From Porticoccus sp038143955 (GTDB taxonomy: Bacteria; Pseudomonadota; Gammaproteobacteria; Pseudomonadales; Porticoccaceae): a stretch of 64,000 nucleotides of DNA. This document shows positions 8,433 to 18,254 of the stretch, one piece after another. The position numbers were made by a program, and so were the translations under genes. The notes below the pieces were generated by a model that made no database searches, had not been told where the DNA came from, and saw only the letters and a list, made by a program, of their open reading frames with translations. The DNA is taken from NCBI GenBank assembly GCA_038143955.1, contig JAYQMT010000005.1, forward strand, positions 496,001-560,000. Reading direction: 5' to 3'. The stretch's first letter is position 1. The number at the start of each line of letters is the position of its first letter.

Positions 8433-11270
8433 ATGCCTAAAAGCATCATGCAAGAATTTATAGAAAGCTCCCACCTATCTGGTGGTAACGCAGCGTATAT
8501 AGAAGATCTATACGATGCTTACCTTCATGATCCTAATAGTGTTGCCGATCAATGGCGTAATTTCTTCGACACATTACCTCAACCGAATGGAAAAATTGGC
8601 CCAGATACGTCTCATGCAACTGTGATGGCTCACTTCGAGCAATTAGGCAGACGCAGATCGAGACCAGTAGTTATAGCCGGTTCTGGTGGTGAAAATATTG
8701 AACATGAGCGAAAGCAAGTCAAAGTGGCTCAGCTTATAATTTCTCACAGAAACCGTGGCCACCAAAAAGCAAAATTAGATCCCTTAGGTTTATGGTCTAG
8801 GGATAGAGCACCAGATCTAGAACTTTCCTATCATGGTTTAACATCCGCTGATTTGGACACGACTTTTCAATCTGGAATGTTATATTTCGGTCCAGAAGAA
8901 TCAACTTTAAAAGACATTATTGCTGGCTTAGAAGAAACTTATTGTGGTCATGTTGGTGTTGAGTGCGGTCATGTAATAGATTTATCAGAAAAACGATGGC
9001 TTCAGCAACGTTTTGAGAGCGCTAGATCTAAACCTAGTTACGATAATGAAATGCGAAAATATGTTTTGCAGAGGTTAACAGCTGCAGAAGGTTTAGAAAA
9101 ACACTTAGATTCAAAATACCCAGGTACAAAGCGTTTTGGCCTTGAGGGTGGTGAATCAATGATTCCTATGTTGGATGGAATAATACAGAGAGCTGGTGAA
9201 TACGGTGCTAAAGAAGTTGTTCTTACTATGGCGCATAGAGGTCGCCTAAACGTTTTAGTGAATGTTCTTGGAAAAAATCCTTCAGAGTTATTTGCAGAAT
9301 TTGAAGGTAAAAGGCATGTTGATACTTCAGGTGACGTAAAATATCATCAAGGATTTTCTTCAGATGTAGTTACACCAGGAGGAAAAGTACACCTTGCTTT
9401 AATGTTTAACCCATCTCATCTGGAGATTGCAGCGCCAGTTGCAGAGGGATCTGCGAGAGCACGACAGGATCGTCGTGAAGATACAAAAGGTGAGGCAGTC
9501 TTCCCAATTGTGATTCATGGTGATGCAGCTTTCGCCGGTCAAGGTGTGGTGATGGAAACATTCCAGATGTCGCAGCTTAGAGGATACAAAACCGGTGGTA
9601 CGGTTCATGTTGTTATTAATAATCAGGTAGGATTTACTACTAGTGTACAAGAGGATGCAAGATCAACAGAATACTGTACTGATATAGCAAAAATGGTCCA
9701 AGCCCCGATTATTCATGTTAATGCTGATGATCCAGATGCCGTGATGTTCGTAACAAACCTCGCGATGGATTATCGATATCAGTTTAAAAAAGATATCGTG
9801 ATCGATTTAATTTGTTATCGCAGACGCGGTCATAATGAAACTGATGAACCCTCTGCAACTCAACCTTTGATGTATAAGGTCATCAAAAACTTAAAAACTA
9901 CACGAGCAATTTATTCAGACCAGCTGGTGAAAGAGGGTGTAGTCGCTCAAGAAGAAGCAGATGCAATGCTTAAGGACTATAGGGGAAAATTAGACCGAGG
10001 GGAAAATGTCGTTAATAGTCTTGTTTCTGAGCCTAATGAAGAGTTCTTTGTAGACTGGAATCCTTATTTAAACCAAGACTGGGATACAGAGGTTGACACT
10101 ACTCGTCCCATGAAAAAGATACGTGATCTAGCCAAAATAATCACTAAAATTCCTGATGGTGTGGTGATGCAAAGGCAGGTTGGAAAAATATATGAGGATC
10201 GTGAAAAAATGGCACGCGGCGCCTTATCCTTAAATTGGGGTATGGCAGAATTACTTGCATATGCAACTTTATTGGATGAGGGTTATCCTATAAGAATGAC
10301 TGGGCAGGATACCGGTAGAGGAACATTTTCTCATCGTCATGCAGTCATTCATAACCAAAAAGATGGCTCAAATTACATACCCCTGAAAGAAATATCAAAA
10401 AAATCTACAGATTTTGAAATCTATGACTCTTTTTTGTCAGAAGAGGCAGTGCTTGGGTTTGAATATGGTTATGCCTCTACGTCTCCTAAGGGTTTAGTGA
10501 TATGGGAAGCACAGTTTGGTGACTTTGCAAACGGAGCCCAAGTAGTCATAGATCAGTTCATTACAAGTGGCGAGCATAAGTGGGGGCGAATGTGCGGCCT
10601 TATTATGCTTTTACCTCACGGTTACGAAGGTCAGGGTCCAGAGCATTCTTCTGCCCGATTGGAACGATTTCTTCAGTTATCTGCTGAGCATAATATTCAG
10701 GTCTGTATCCCAACAACACCTGCTCAGGTTTACCATATGATTCGTCGACAAGCTATAAGACCGATGCGACGCCCTCTCGTTGTAATGAGTCCTAAATGGA
10801 TACTACGTCATAAATTAGCAACTTCATCGATCGAAGATCTCTCGAAAGGTAAATTTATGAATTTAATACAAGATCAAGAGGCTGATAAAGATAAGATCGA
10901 TCGCTTGATTCTTTGCTCTGGAAAAGTCTATTATCATCTTTATGAGGCTAGACAAGAGAAAAAAATCGCTAATGTAGCGCTAGTCCGTATCGAGCAATTG
11001 TATCCTTTTCCTGATAACGATCTAATGGAGGCTCTACAAGAATATAAAAAATTAAAAGATATTGTTTGGTGTCAAGAAGAACCAATTAATCAAGGCGCAT
11101 GGTATAGTAGTCAGCATCATATGCATAATATTGTTAGTAAGTTCAATAAAAACCTTACTTTGAGCTATGTTGGTCGTGAAGCCTCTGCTGCTCCAGCCTG
11201 CGGATATATGTCACTGCATCTTGAGGAGCAAAAAAAGTTTATTAATGAAGCTTTAGTTTATAAGTCATAA
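8433..11270 (+). CDS. sucA: 2-oxoglutarate dehydrogenase E1 component
   Basis: Thiamine-diphosphate enzyme that decarboxylates 2-oxoglutarate and reductively succinylates the lipoyl group of SucB. The 945-aa length is normal. Landmarks are the N-terminal LSGGNAAYIEDLYDAYLHDP (E2-binding arm), MAHRGRLNVLVNVLGK, KYHQGFSSDV, the ThDP region GDAAFAGQGVV and INNQVGFTTS, and the transketolase-like second half with DTGRGTFSHRHAV and PHGYEGQGPEHSSARLERFL. Intact; no frame problem in nearly 3 kb. Confidence 0.98.
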   Translation: MPKSIMQEFIESSHLSGGNAAYIEDLYDAYLHDPNSVADQWRNFFDTLPQPNGKIGPDTSHATVMAHFEQLGRRRSRPVVIAGSGGENIEHERKQVKVAQLIISHRNRGHQKAKLDPLGLWSRDRAPDLELSYHGLTSADLDTTFQSGMLYFGPEESTLKDIIAGLEETYCGHVGVECGHVIDLSEKRWLQQRFESARSKPSYDNEMRKYVLQRLTAAEGLEKHLDSKYPGTKRFGLEGGESMIPMLDGIIQRAGEYGAKEVVLTMAHRGRLNVLVNVLGKNPSELFAEFEGKRHVDTSGDVKYHQGFSSDVVTPGGKVHLALMFNPSHLEIAAPVAEGSARARQDRREDTKGEAVFPIVIHGDAAFAGQGVVMETFQMSQLRGYKTGGTVHVVINNQVGFTTSVQEDARSTEYCTDIAKMVQAPIIHVNADDPDAVMFVTNLAMDYRYQFKKDIVIDLICYRRRGHNETDEPSATQPLMYKVIKNLKTTRAIYSDQLVKEGVVAQEEADAMLKDYRGKLDRGENVVNSLVSEPNEEFFVDWNPYLNQDWDTEVDTTRPMKKIRDLAKIITKIPDGVVMQRQVGKIYEDREKMARGALSLNWGMAELLAYATLLDEGYPIRMTGQDTGRGTFSHRHAVIHNQKDGSNYIPLKEISKKSTDFEIYDSFLSEEAVLGFEYGYASTSPKGLVIWEAQFGDFANGAQVVIDQFITSGEHKWGRMCGLIMLLPHGYEGQGPEHSSARLERFLQLSAEHNIQVCIPTTPAQVYHMIRRQAIRPMRRPLVVMSPKWILRHKLATSSIEDLSKGKFMNLIQDQEADKDKIDRLILCSGKVYYHLYEARQEKKIANVALVRIEQLYPFPDNDLMEALQEYKKLKDIVWCQEEPINQGAWYSSQHHMHNIVSKFNKNLTLSYVGREASAAPACGYMSLHLEEQKKFINEALVYKS

Positions 11271-11313
11271 GCTATGCAAATCGTTGCTATTTTATATTAA
11301 GGAAGCAAACAGC

Positions 11314-12510
11314 ATGAGTATTGAAATAAAAGCACCTACATTTCCTGAGTCAGTTCAAGAAGGCAGTATAGCCACATGGCATAAAAAACCGGGCGAAATT
11401 GTAGCCAGAGATGACCTGCTTGTTGATATTGAAACAGATAAAGTTGTATTAGAGGTTGTGGCTCCTGCTGATGGAACCTTAGAAAAAACACATAAAGAAG
11501 AAGGGGAGACAGTTCTGAGCAATGAAGTTATCGCTTCAATTATCGAAGGAGAGATGGTTGATACTGCGCCAGAAGTAGAAGTAAAAATTGAAAATCAGCT
11601 AACCGAACAAGAAGAAGAAAAAATTGCTAGCCCTTCAGCTAGAAAGCTTGCAAGCGAAAAAGGTGTAGATCTTAAAGATATTTCTGGCAGTGGAAAGGAT
11701 GGGCGGATCACCAAAGAAGATATTATTGACGATGGCGCCAATGTGATCAATAAAACTCAAACATCTGCTCCTGCTGAAACACTAGTAAATTCGATACCAG
11801 CTGGCGAGAGAATTGAAAAACGTGTGCCGATGACAAGAATGCGCTCCAGAATCGCAGATAGATTGCTAGAGGTAACTCAAACAACAGCTATGCTAACAAC
11901 TTTTAACGAGGTTGATATGCATAGAGTGATGAATCTAAGAGCTGAATTTAAAGAAGATTTTTCAAATATACATCCAGGTGCCCGTTTGGGTTTTATGGGG
12001 TTCTTTGTTCGCGCCGCAACTGAGGCATTAAAGAGATTTCCATCGGTCAATGCCTCAATTGATGGTACTGATGTTGTTTATCACGCTTACCAAGATATTG
12101 GTGTAGCTGTATCTACAGAAAAAGGCTTGGTTGTGCCTGTTTTGCGTAATACAGATAGTATGAGTATCGCAGATGTTGAGAGAACTATTGCAGAATTTGG
12201 TGGAAAAGCTCGAGACGGTAAGCTCACAATAGAGGAGATGACAGGGGGAACTTTCACAATCACCAATGGCGGTGTATTTGGGTCTTTGTTATCTACTCCT
12301 ATACTGAATCCACCTCAAGCAGCTATATTGGGTATGCATTCTATCAAAGAGCGTCCAGTAGCTGAAAATGGTTCTGTTGTTGTTCGTCCGATGATGAATC
12401 TAGCCTTATCATATGACCATCGCTTAATAGATGGTCGTGAAGCAGTTAGTTTTCTTGTTTCTATTAAAGAAATGATTGAGAATCCTGCTAAGATTCTTCT
12501 TGAAATATAA
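11314..12510 (+). CDS. sucB: Dihydrolipoyl succinyltransferase (E2 of OGDH)
   Basis: Core of the 2-oxoglutarate dehydrogenase complex, moving succinyl from lipoate to CoA. I use the ATG at 11314 (MSIEIKAPTFPES), which matches the family start; the frame is open further upstream to 11284 but without support. Domains in order: lipoyl domain with the lipoylated Lys in DIETDKVVLEV, E3-binding domain SPSARKLASEKGVDL to GRITKEDI, and the catalytic acyltransferase domain ending in SYDHRLIDGREAVSFL with the catalytic His/Asp. About 398 aa. Intact; lpd follows after 31 bp. Confidence 0.97.
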   Translation: MSIEIKAPTFPESVQEGSIATWHKKPGEIVARDDLLVDIETDKVVLEVVAPADGTLEKTHKEEGETVLSNEVIASIIEGEMVDTAPEVEVKIENQLTEQEEEKIASPSARKLASEKGVDLKDISGSGKDGRITKEDIIDDGANVINKTQTSAPAETLVNSIPAGERIEKRVPMTRMRSRIADRLLEVTQTTAMLTTFNEVDMHRVMNLRAEFKEDFSNIHPGARLGFMGFFVRAATEALKRFPSVNASIDGTDVVYHAYQDIGVAVSTEKGLVVPVLRNTDSMSIADVERTIAEFGGKARDGKLTIEEMTGGTFTITNGGVFGSLLSTPILNPPQAAILGMHSIKERPVAENGSVVVRPMMNLALSYDHRLIDGREAVSFLVSIKEMIENPAKILLEI

Positions 12511-12541
12511 AATATAAAACATTGTTAAATAAGAGATTATT

Positions 12542-13986
12542 ATGTCTGAAAATTATGATGTTATTGTTATAGGAGCTGGCCCCATGGGGTATGTTGCAGC
12601 TATTAGGGCTGCACAATTAGGTCTAAAAACTATCTGTATTGAAAAATGGCGAAATGCTGATGGTGTTGGCGTAAATGGAGGTACTTGCTTGAATGTAGGA
12701 TGCATTCCATCAAAATCATTACTAGACAGTTCTTATAAGTTTTATGAGGCTAAGAATCAGCTGGATGTGCATGGAATTAGTACAGGTGAAATATCTATTG
12801 ATTTAGAGGCTATGGTCGATAGAAAAAATAAGATAATTAGTCAGTTGACAGATGGGATTGCTGGTTTATTTAAGGCAAATGGTGTCGAATCCCTATTTGG
12901 AACGGCTAGATTATTAGCTGGACGAAAAGTTGAATGCGTTATGCATAATGGTGAAAAAAAAAGGTGTTGACCGCTGATAATATTATTATTGCAACCGGAT
13001 CTAAACCTATTGATATCCCAGTAGCAAAAATCAATGGTAGCTCCATAGTGGATTCGAGCGGAGCGCTAGAGATTATAAAAACTCCAAAAAAACTTGGAAT
13101 TATTGGGTCTGGCGTAATCGGTCTTGAGCTAGGAAGTGTTTGGAATAGACTGGGCAGTAAAGTTGTATTAATCGAAGCAATGGACAATTTCCTCTCAATT
13201 ATAGATCAGCAGATTGCTAAAGAAACTAAGAAAATTTTTACAAAACAGGGAATGGATATACGTCTCAGTTCACGTGTTACAGCAACGAAAGTAAAAGGAA
13301 ATGAAGTCATAGTTACTTATAAAAATAGTGCAGGCGAAGAAACGTCTGAAATATTTGATAAACTAATTGTTTGTGTTGGGCGTACGCCCTATACCCAGGG
13401 ATTGCTTGCCGATGATAGCGGAGTGGATCTCGATGAAAGGGGGTCTATATTCGTTAACGATCAATGTGAAACTACAGCTGGCGGTGTTTGGGCAGTTGGT
13501 GACGTCGTTAGGGGGCCAATGTTAGCACATAAGGGCTCAGAAGAAGGAGTTATGGTTGCCGAACGCATCGCTGGTCAAAAAACACAGATAAACTACGATA
13601 TTATTCCTAATGTTATTTATACACACCCAGAGGTTGCAGCTGTAGGCAAGACAGAAGAGCAATTGAAACAAGCCGGAGAGAACTACGATGTCGGAGTCTT
13701 CCCTTTTTCGGCCAGCGGAAGAGCAATGGCAGCCAATGATACAGATGGTATTGTAAAAATGATTGCTGATAAGAAGACTGGAAGAATACTCGGCTGTCAT
13801 ATCGTTGGACCTAGTGCGGCAGACTTAGTTCAACAAATCGCAATTGCTATGGAATTTGGATCCAATGCTGAAGATATTGCAATGACTGTTTTTGCTCACC
13901 CAACTTTGTCAGAAACAGTTCATGAAGCAGCGCTGGCTGTCAATGGACATGCTATACACATGCCGAATCGAAAGAGAAAAAAATAA
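12542..13986 (+). CDS. lpd: Dihydrolipoyl dehydrogenase (E3; one frameshift)
   Basis: Flavoprotein that reoxidises dihydrolipoamide with NAD+. Two open pieces, 12542-12970 and 12964-13986, join if the run of nine A's at 12954-12962 were ten, giving NGEKKKVLTADNIIIATGS. The repaired protein is about 481 aa, as expected. It has the FAD site VIGAGPMGYVAAIRA, the redox-active pair in GGTCLNVGCIPSK, the NAD site GSGVIGLELGSVW and the interface motif VFAHPTLSETVHEAA. Placement after sucB marks it as the E3 for this complex and possibly shared with others. Frameshift probably technical. Confidence 0.95.
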
Positions 13987-13999
13987 TTTATATAATCCA

Positions 14000-14031
14000 A
14001 GTAAAAAATTTATGTTGTAATTTTTTTTACT
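14000..14031 (+). other. AT-rich hairpin between lpd and sucC
   Basis: AGTAAAAAATT (14000-14010) faces AATTTTTTTTACT (14019-14031) across an 8-nt loop, pairing over 11 bp with two extra T's bulged. It sits in the 61-bp gap before the sucC ATG at 14048. It could be a weak internal terminator or an mRNA processing or stability element that sets the sucCD level. Low G+C makes chance formation easy. Confidence 0.35.
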
Positions 14032-14047
14032 AAAATAGGAAAAAATA

Positions 14048-15229
14048 ATGAATCTTCATGAGTACCAAGCAAAAGAACTTTTTGCTCAATATGGCCTACC
14101 AGTCTCTAAAGGTATAGCAGCCAAAACTGTCGATGAAGCTATTATGGCTTCTGACGTTATAGGAGGCGATCGCTGGGTTGTTAAAGCTCAAGTTCATGCT
14201 GGCGGTAGGGGTAAAGCGGGTGGTGTTAAATTAGTTAAATCTAAGGCTGAAATAGAAGAATTCTCAAAAAAATGGCTTGGTAAACGCTTAGTTACATATC
14301 AGACCGATGATTCCGGACAACCCGTTTCTCGAATTTTAGTGGAAGAGTGTAGCGATATCGAAAAAGAGCTCTACCTGGGGGCAGTAGTTGATCGATCAAC
14401 CCGTCGTATCGTCTTCATGGCATCAACCGAGGGCGGAGTTGAAATAGAAAAAGTTGCAGAAGAGACTCCTCAAAAAATTCTTAAAGCTATTATTGATCCT
14501 TTAGTTGGAGCCCTTCCAAACCAAGCTCGCGAGCTTGGTTTTAAGTTAGGTTTAAGTTCTCCACAGATAAAACAATTTACAAATCTTTTTATAGGCCTTT
14601 CTAAACTATTCCAAGACTTCGATCTAGCATTATTAGAAATTAACCCATTGATTATTAATAAAAAAGGTGATCTACATTGTTTGGATGGAAAGATAAATAT
14701 TGATAGTAATGCATTGTATCGTCAACCTAAACTGGTAGACATGCATGATCCAACTCAGGATGATCCAAGAGAAGCTCATGCTATGGAGTGGGAGTTAAAC
14801 TATGTCGCGCTAGATGGAAATATTGGATGTATGGTAAATGGTGCTGGCTTGGCGATGGCTACAATGGATATTGTTAAACTCAATGGTGGAAATCCTGCAA
14901 ATTTTTTAGATGTTGGTGGAGGTGCAACAAAAGAGCGAGTTGTTGAAGCCTTTAAGATCATACTTTCTGACGAAAAAGTAAAAGCAGTATTCATTAATAT
15001 TTTTGGTGGGATAGTTCGCTGTGATCTCATTGCCGACGGTGTTATTGGCGCTATCGAAGAAGTTGGGGTTAAAGTACCAGTTGTGGTAAGACTTGAGGGA
15101 AATAATGCAGAACTGGGATCTAAAATTTTGGCAGATAGCGGTTTAAATATAACCGCATCAACTAGCTTAACCGATGCTGCCAATAAAGTTGTTAAAGCAG
15201 CTGGGGAAATTAATTCATGGCTATTTTGA
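14048..15229 (+). CDS. sucC: Succinyl-CoA synthetase (ADP/GDP) beta subunit
   Basis: Beta chain of the TCA substrate-level phosphorylation enzyme; binds nucleotide through an ATP-grasp fold. The 393-aa protein starts MNLHEYQAKELFAQYGLPV, the family hallmark. It contains the ATP-grasp region KAQVHAGGRGKAGGVKL, LLEINPLI with metal ligands, GAGLAMATMDI, NFLDVGGGATKERV and FINIFGGIVRCDLIADGV. The last 13 bp overlap sucD. Intact. An antisense open frame across its 3' half is a shadow of strong codon bias. Confidence 0.97.
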   Translation: MNLHEYQAKELFAQYGLPVSKGIAAKTVDEAIMASDVIGGDRWVVKAQVHAGGRGKAGGVKLVKSKAEIEEFSKKWLGKRLVTYQTDDSGQPVSRILVEECSDIEKELYLGAVVDRSTRRIVFMASTEGGVEIEKVAEETPQKILKAIIDPLVGALPNQARELGFKLGLSSPQIKQFTNLFIGLSKLFQDFDLALLEINPLIINKKGDLHCLDGKINIDSNALYRQPKLVDMHDPTQDDPREAHAMEWELNYVALDGNIGCMVNGAGLAMATMDIVKLNGGNPANFLDVGGGATKERVVEAFKIILSDEKVKAVFINIFGGIVRCDLIADGVIGAIEEVGVKVPVVVRLEGNNAELGSKILADSGLNITASTSLTDAANKVVKAAGEINSWLF

Positions 15230-16089
15230 TTAATAAGAATACTAAAGTGATATGCCAGGGATTCACTGGAGGTCAAGGTACTTTTCACTCAGGTCAAGCA
15301 ATTGAATACGGAACAAAGATGGTTGGTGGCGTAACTCCAGGGAAAGGTGGAACTACTCATTTAGATTTGCCTGTTTTTAACACTGTCCTTGAGGCAGTTA
15401 AAAAAACCGGTGCTAATGCTTCTGTCATATATGTGCCAGCTCCTTTTTGCAAAGATTCCATTCTAGAAGCTGCAAATGCTGGAATCCATCTTATAGTCTG
15501 TATTACAGAGGGCATTCCAACTTTGGATATGCTTATCTGTAAAGTGAGATGTGATGAACTTGGGGTTACATTAATTGGCCCTAATTGCCCTGGTGTAATT
15601 ACACCCGGCGAATGTAAGATAGGCATAATGCCTGGCAGTATTCATCTTCCCGGTAAGGTCGGTATTGTTTCCCGCTCAGGCACTTTAACTTATGAAGCAG
15701 TAAAGCAAACTACTGATTATGGTTTTGGACAATCTACATGTGTTGGAATCGGCGGCGACCCAATCCCAGGAGCAAGCTTCATAGATATACTCTCATTATT
15801 TGAGAACGATCCTTCCACAGAGGCGATTGTAATGATAGGTGAAATTGGTGGTACTGCAGAAGAAGAAGCTGCAGCTTATATAAAGGAAAATGTTACAAAA
15901 CCAATAGTTTCTTACATTGCAGGAGTTACTGCACCTGCAGGCAAGCGTATGGGTCATGCCGGCGCTATAATATCTGGCGGCAAGGGTACAGCTGACGAAA
16001 AATTCATAGCTCTTGAGGATGCGGGAGTTAAAACCATTCGCAGTCTTGCAGATATAGGTAAAGGTATTCAAAGTATAACAGGTTGGTAG
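15217..16089 (+). CDS. sucD: Succinyl-CoA synthetase alpha subunit
   Basis: Alpha chain, carrying the CoA site and the phosphorylated histidine. The 290-aa protein contains QGFTGGQGTFHSGQAI, GGVTPGKGGTTHL, IGPNCPGVITPGECKIGIMP, the SRSGTLTYEAV loop and the catalytic GKRMGHAGAIISGG, in which His is phosphorylated. Translation is coupled to sucC by a 13-bp overlap. A strong intrinsic terminator follows 22 bp after the stop, ending the operon. Intact. Confidence 0.98.
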   Translation: MAILINKNTKVICQGFTGGQGTFHSGQAIEYGTKMVGGVTPGKGGTTHLDLPVFNTVLEAVKKTGANASVIYVPAPFCKDSILEAANAGIHLIVCITEGIPTLDMLICKVRCDELGVTLIGPNCPGVITPGECKIGIMPGSIHLPGKVGIVSRSGTLTYEAVKQTTDYGFGQSTCVGIGGDPIPGASFIDILSLFENDPSTEAIVMIGEIGGTAEEEAAAYIKENVTKPIVSYIAGVTAPAGKRMGHAGAIISGGKGTADEKFIALEDAGVKTIRSLADIGKGIQSITGW

Positions 16090-16110
16090 TTTTAGGATTT
16101 ACATAAAATC

Positions 16111-16135
16111 GGCCCATTTGGTGGGTCTTTTTTTT
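16111..16135 (+). terminator. Intrinsic terminator after sucD
   Basis: GGCCCA (16111-16116) pairs with TGGGTC (16122-16127), one G-T pair, around the 5-nt loop TTTGG, followed directly by eight T's (16128-16135). Position just after the last gene of the sdh-suc operon supports a rho-independent terminator. Confidence 0.85.
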
Positions 16136-16164
16136 GTCAAAAGCAAACGAACTATATGACTTAA

Positions 16165-16193
16165 GGTTGAATTATCTTGTAATGCCCCCACTA
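16165..16193 (+). promoter_or_regulatory. Candidate heat-shock (sigma-32) promoter for htpG
   Basis: GGTTGAA (16165-16171), a 14-bp spacer, and CCCCACTA (16186-16193) resemble the sigma-32 consensus CTTGAA plus CCCCAT. The C-rich block stands out in a region otherwise very poor in G+C. Predicted start near 16200 leaves a leader of about 50 nt to the htpG ATG at 16253. htpG is a classical heat-shock gene, which supports the call. Confidence 0.55.
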
Positions 16194-16252
16194 ATCACAT
16201 TAATGCTTAAATTGTATAAAACGAAATAAATTTAAAAGGAGCTTATATCATT

Positions 16253-18198
16253 ATGGCCAAAGAAACTCGTGGTTTTCAAACCGAAGCTAAACAGCTTTTA
16301 CATTTAATGATTCATTCTCTTTACAGCAATAAAGAGATTTTCTTGAGAGAGTTAATTTCTAATGCCTCAGATGCAATCGATAAGCTTCGTTTTGAGGGCC
16401 TTTCAGATTCATCCTTATTTGAAGATTCCCCAGATTTAAGAGTTCGTATTAGTGCTGATAGTGAGGCTGGCACTATTACTATTGAGGATAATGGTATAGG
16501 CATGACGCGAGATGATGTCATAGATAACCTCGGAACAATTGCAAAATCTGGAACAGCTCAATTTTTAGAAAACTTAAGTGGCGATCAAAAAAAGATTCAC
16601 ATTTGATAGGCCAATTTGGAGTCGGCTTCTACTCTGCATTTATTGTGGCGGACAAAGTAGTTGTAGAGACAAGAAAGGCTGGCTTAGCAAAAGGTAAAGG
16701 TGTGCGTTGGAGCTGTGAAGGAGATGCTGAGTACTCAATCGAAGATATAAAAAAAGCAGATAGAGGAACTTCCATTACTCTGTATTTAAAGGAAGAAGAA
16801 GTTGAGTTTTCTGCAGATCTCAGAATTCGAAGTACTATTAAAAAATACTCTGATCACATCGCGGTTCCTATTGAGATTAAAAAACCTTCAACAATTTCCG
16901 AAGAAGAGAAAGATATATCTTCAAAAGATAAGTCCAAAAAAAACAAAAGTAACAAAAAAAGCGAAAAATGTAGAAACAGATGACTATCAGACAATAAATG
17001 AAGCAACTGCACTTTGGACACGGAATAAAGGTGAGATAAAAGATGAAGAATATAAAGAGTTTTATAAATATTTATCTCATGATGTCCTTGATCCTTTAAT
17101 CTGGAGTCATAATAGAGTTGAAGGCAAATTTGACTATACAAGTTTACTTTACATTCCATCAAGTGCCCCATTTGATTTGCATAATTATGAAGCAGCGAGA
17201 GGCTTAAAGCTTTACATACAACGTACTTTTATAATGGATGATGCATCACAGTTTTTACCTAGGTACTTGCGGTTTGTTAAGGGAGTTTTAGATTCTGGTG
17301 ATCTTCCTTTAAATATTTCTCGCGAGATATTGCAGGGTAATTCGGATGTCGATTCAATGCGTTCTGCTCTTACAAAAGAGTTATAGATATGCTAGAAAAA
17401 ATGTCTAAAGAGTCTCCTGAGGAATACATGAGCTTCTGGTATATATTTGGAAGTGTTTTAAAAGAAGGGCCTGCAGAAGATTTTATTAATAGAGAGCGCA
17501 TTGCTAGCTTATTTAGGTATACATCGACAAAAAATGATGGCTCAGACCAATCAGTCTCATTTGCAGATTACATATCCCGTATGAAAAAAGATCAAGATAA
17601 AATCTACTATCTTGTAGCAGATAATTTAAATGCTGCACGCAATAGTACTTATCTCGAGGTTTTTCTGAAAAAAGATGTTGAGGTTTTGCTTCTGACTGAT
17701 AGGCTCGATGAATGGACTCTTTCACATTTGTTTCAATTTGATGGAAAAACACTTCAAGATATAACTAAAGGTCAACTTGATGATACCATTTTCGGCTCTT
17801 CTGATGATAAAAATGACAAGAAAGAAAAAAAATCTCCAAAAATCTTAGAAAAAATCAAAACCAACCTATCTACTAGAGTTGATAGTGTATCTGAGACCCG
17901 TCGCTTAACTGACTCGCCTGCATGTTTAGTATATCCTGAAAATTCTTTAAGCCCTCAAATGAAAAAAATGATGGCTTCGGCTGGTCAGGATGTACCAGAC
18001 GATCTACCAGGGCTTGAAATAAATCTCAAGCACTCTTTGGTGGTCTTGTTAAAAAAGACAACTAACGATAAAAAATTTAGTGAGTTAACAGAATTGCTAT
18101 ATGACCAAGCTACACTTTCCGCTGGACAACAATTAGATAACCCATCATTGTTTGTGAAGAGACTTAATCAATTGCTTTTTGAAAAAAAATCTGATTAA
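16253..18198 (+). CDS. htpG: Chaperone HtpG (Hsp90), three frameshifts
   Basis: ATP-dependent Hsp90-family chaperone. The open pieces are 16253-16606, 16603-16983, about 16930-17386 and 17389-18198. They join with one more A in the seven A's near 16587-16593, one fewer A in the A-rich stretch at 16934-16962, and one more A in the AAAA at about 17374, which restores ALTKRVIDMLEKM. The repaired length of about 648 aa is normal. The GHKL ATPase motifs are LRELISNASDAIDKLRF, DNGIGM and IGQFGVGFYSAF; the middle and C-terminal dimerisation domains follow. AAAGGAG precedes the ATG. All three breaks are homopolymer-type, so I judge the gene real. Confidence 0.93.
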
Positions 18199-18254
18199 TA
18201 GCTATAGTTCATAAAGTGGAGCTATAATCCCACAAAGATATTTGGAATTAGTTT

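Noticed and set aside
14800..15288. 162-codon minus-strand frame antisense to sucC and sucD
   Set aside because: It is composed of low-complexity Ser/Thr/Pro-rich residues, mirrors the codon pattern of two confident genes, and has no start context.
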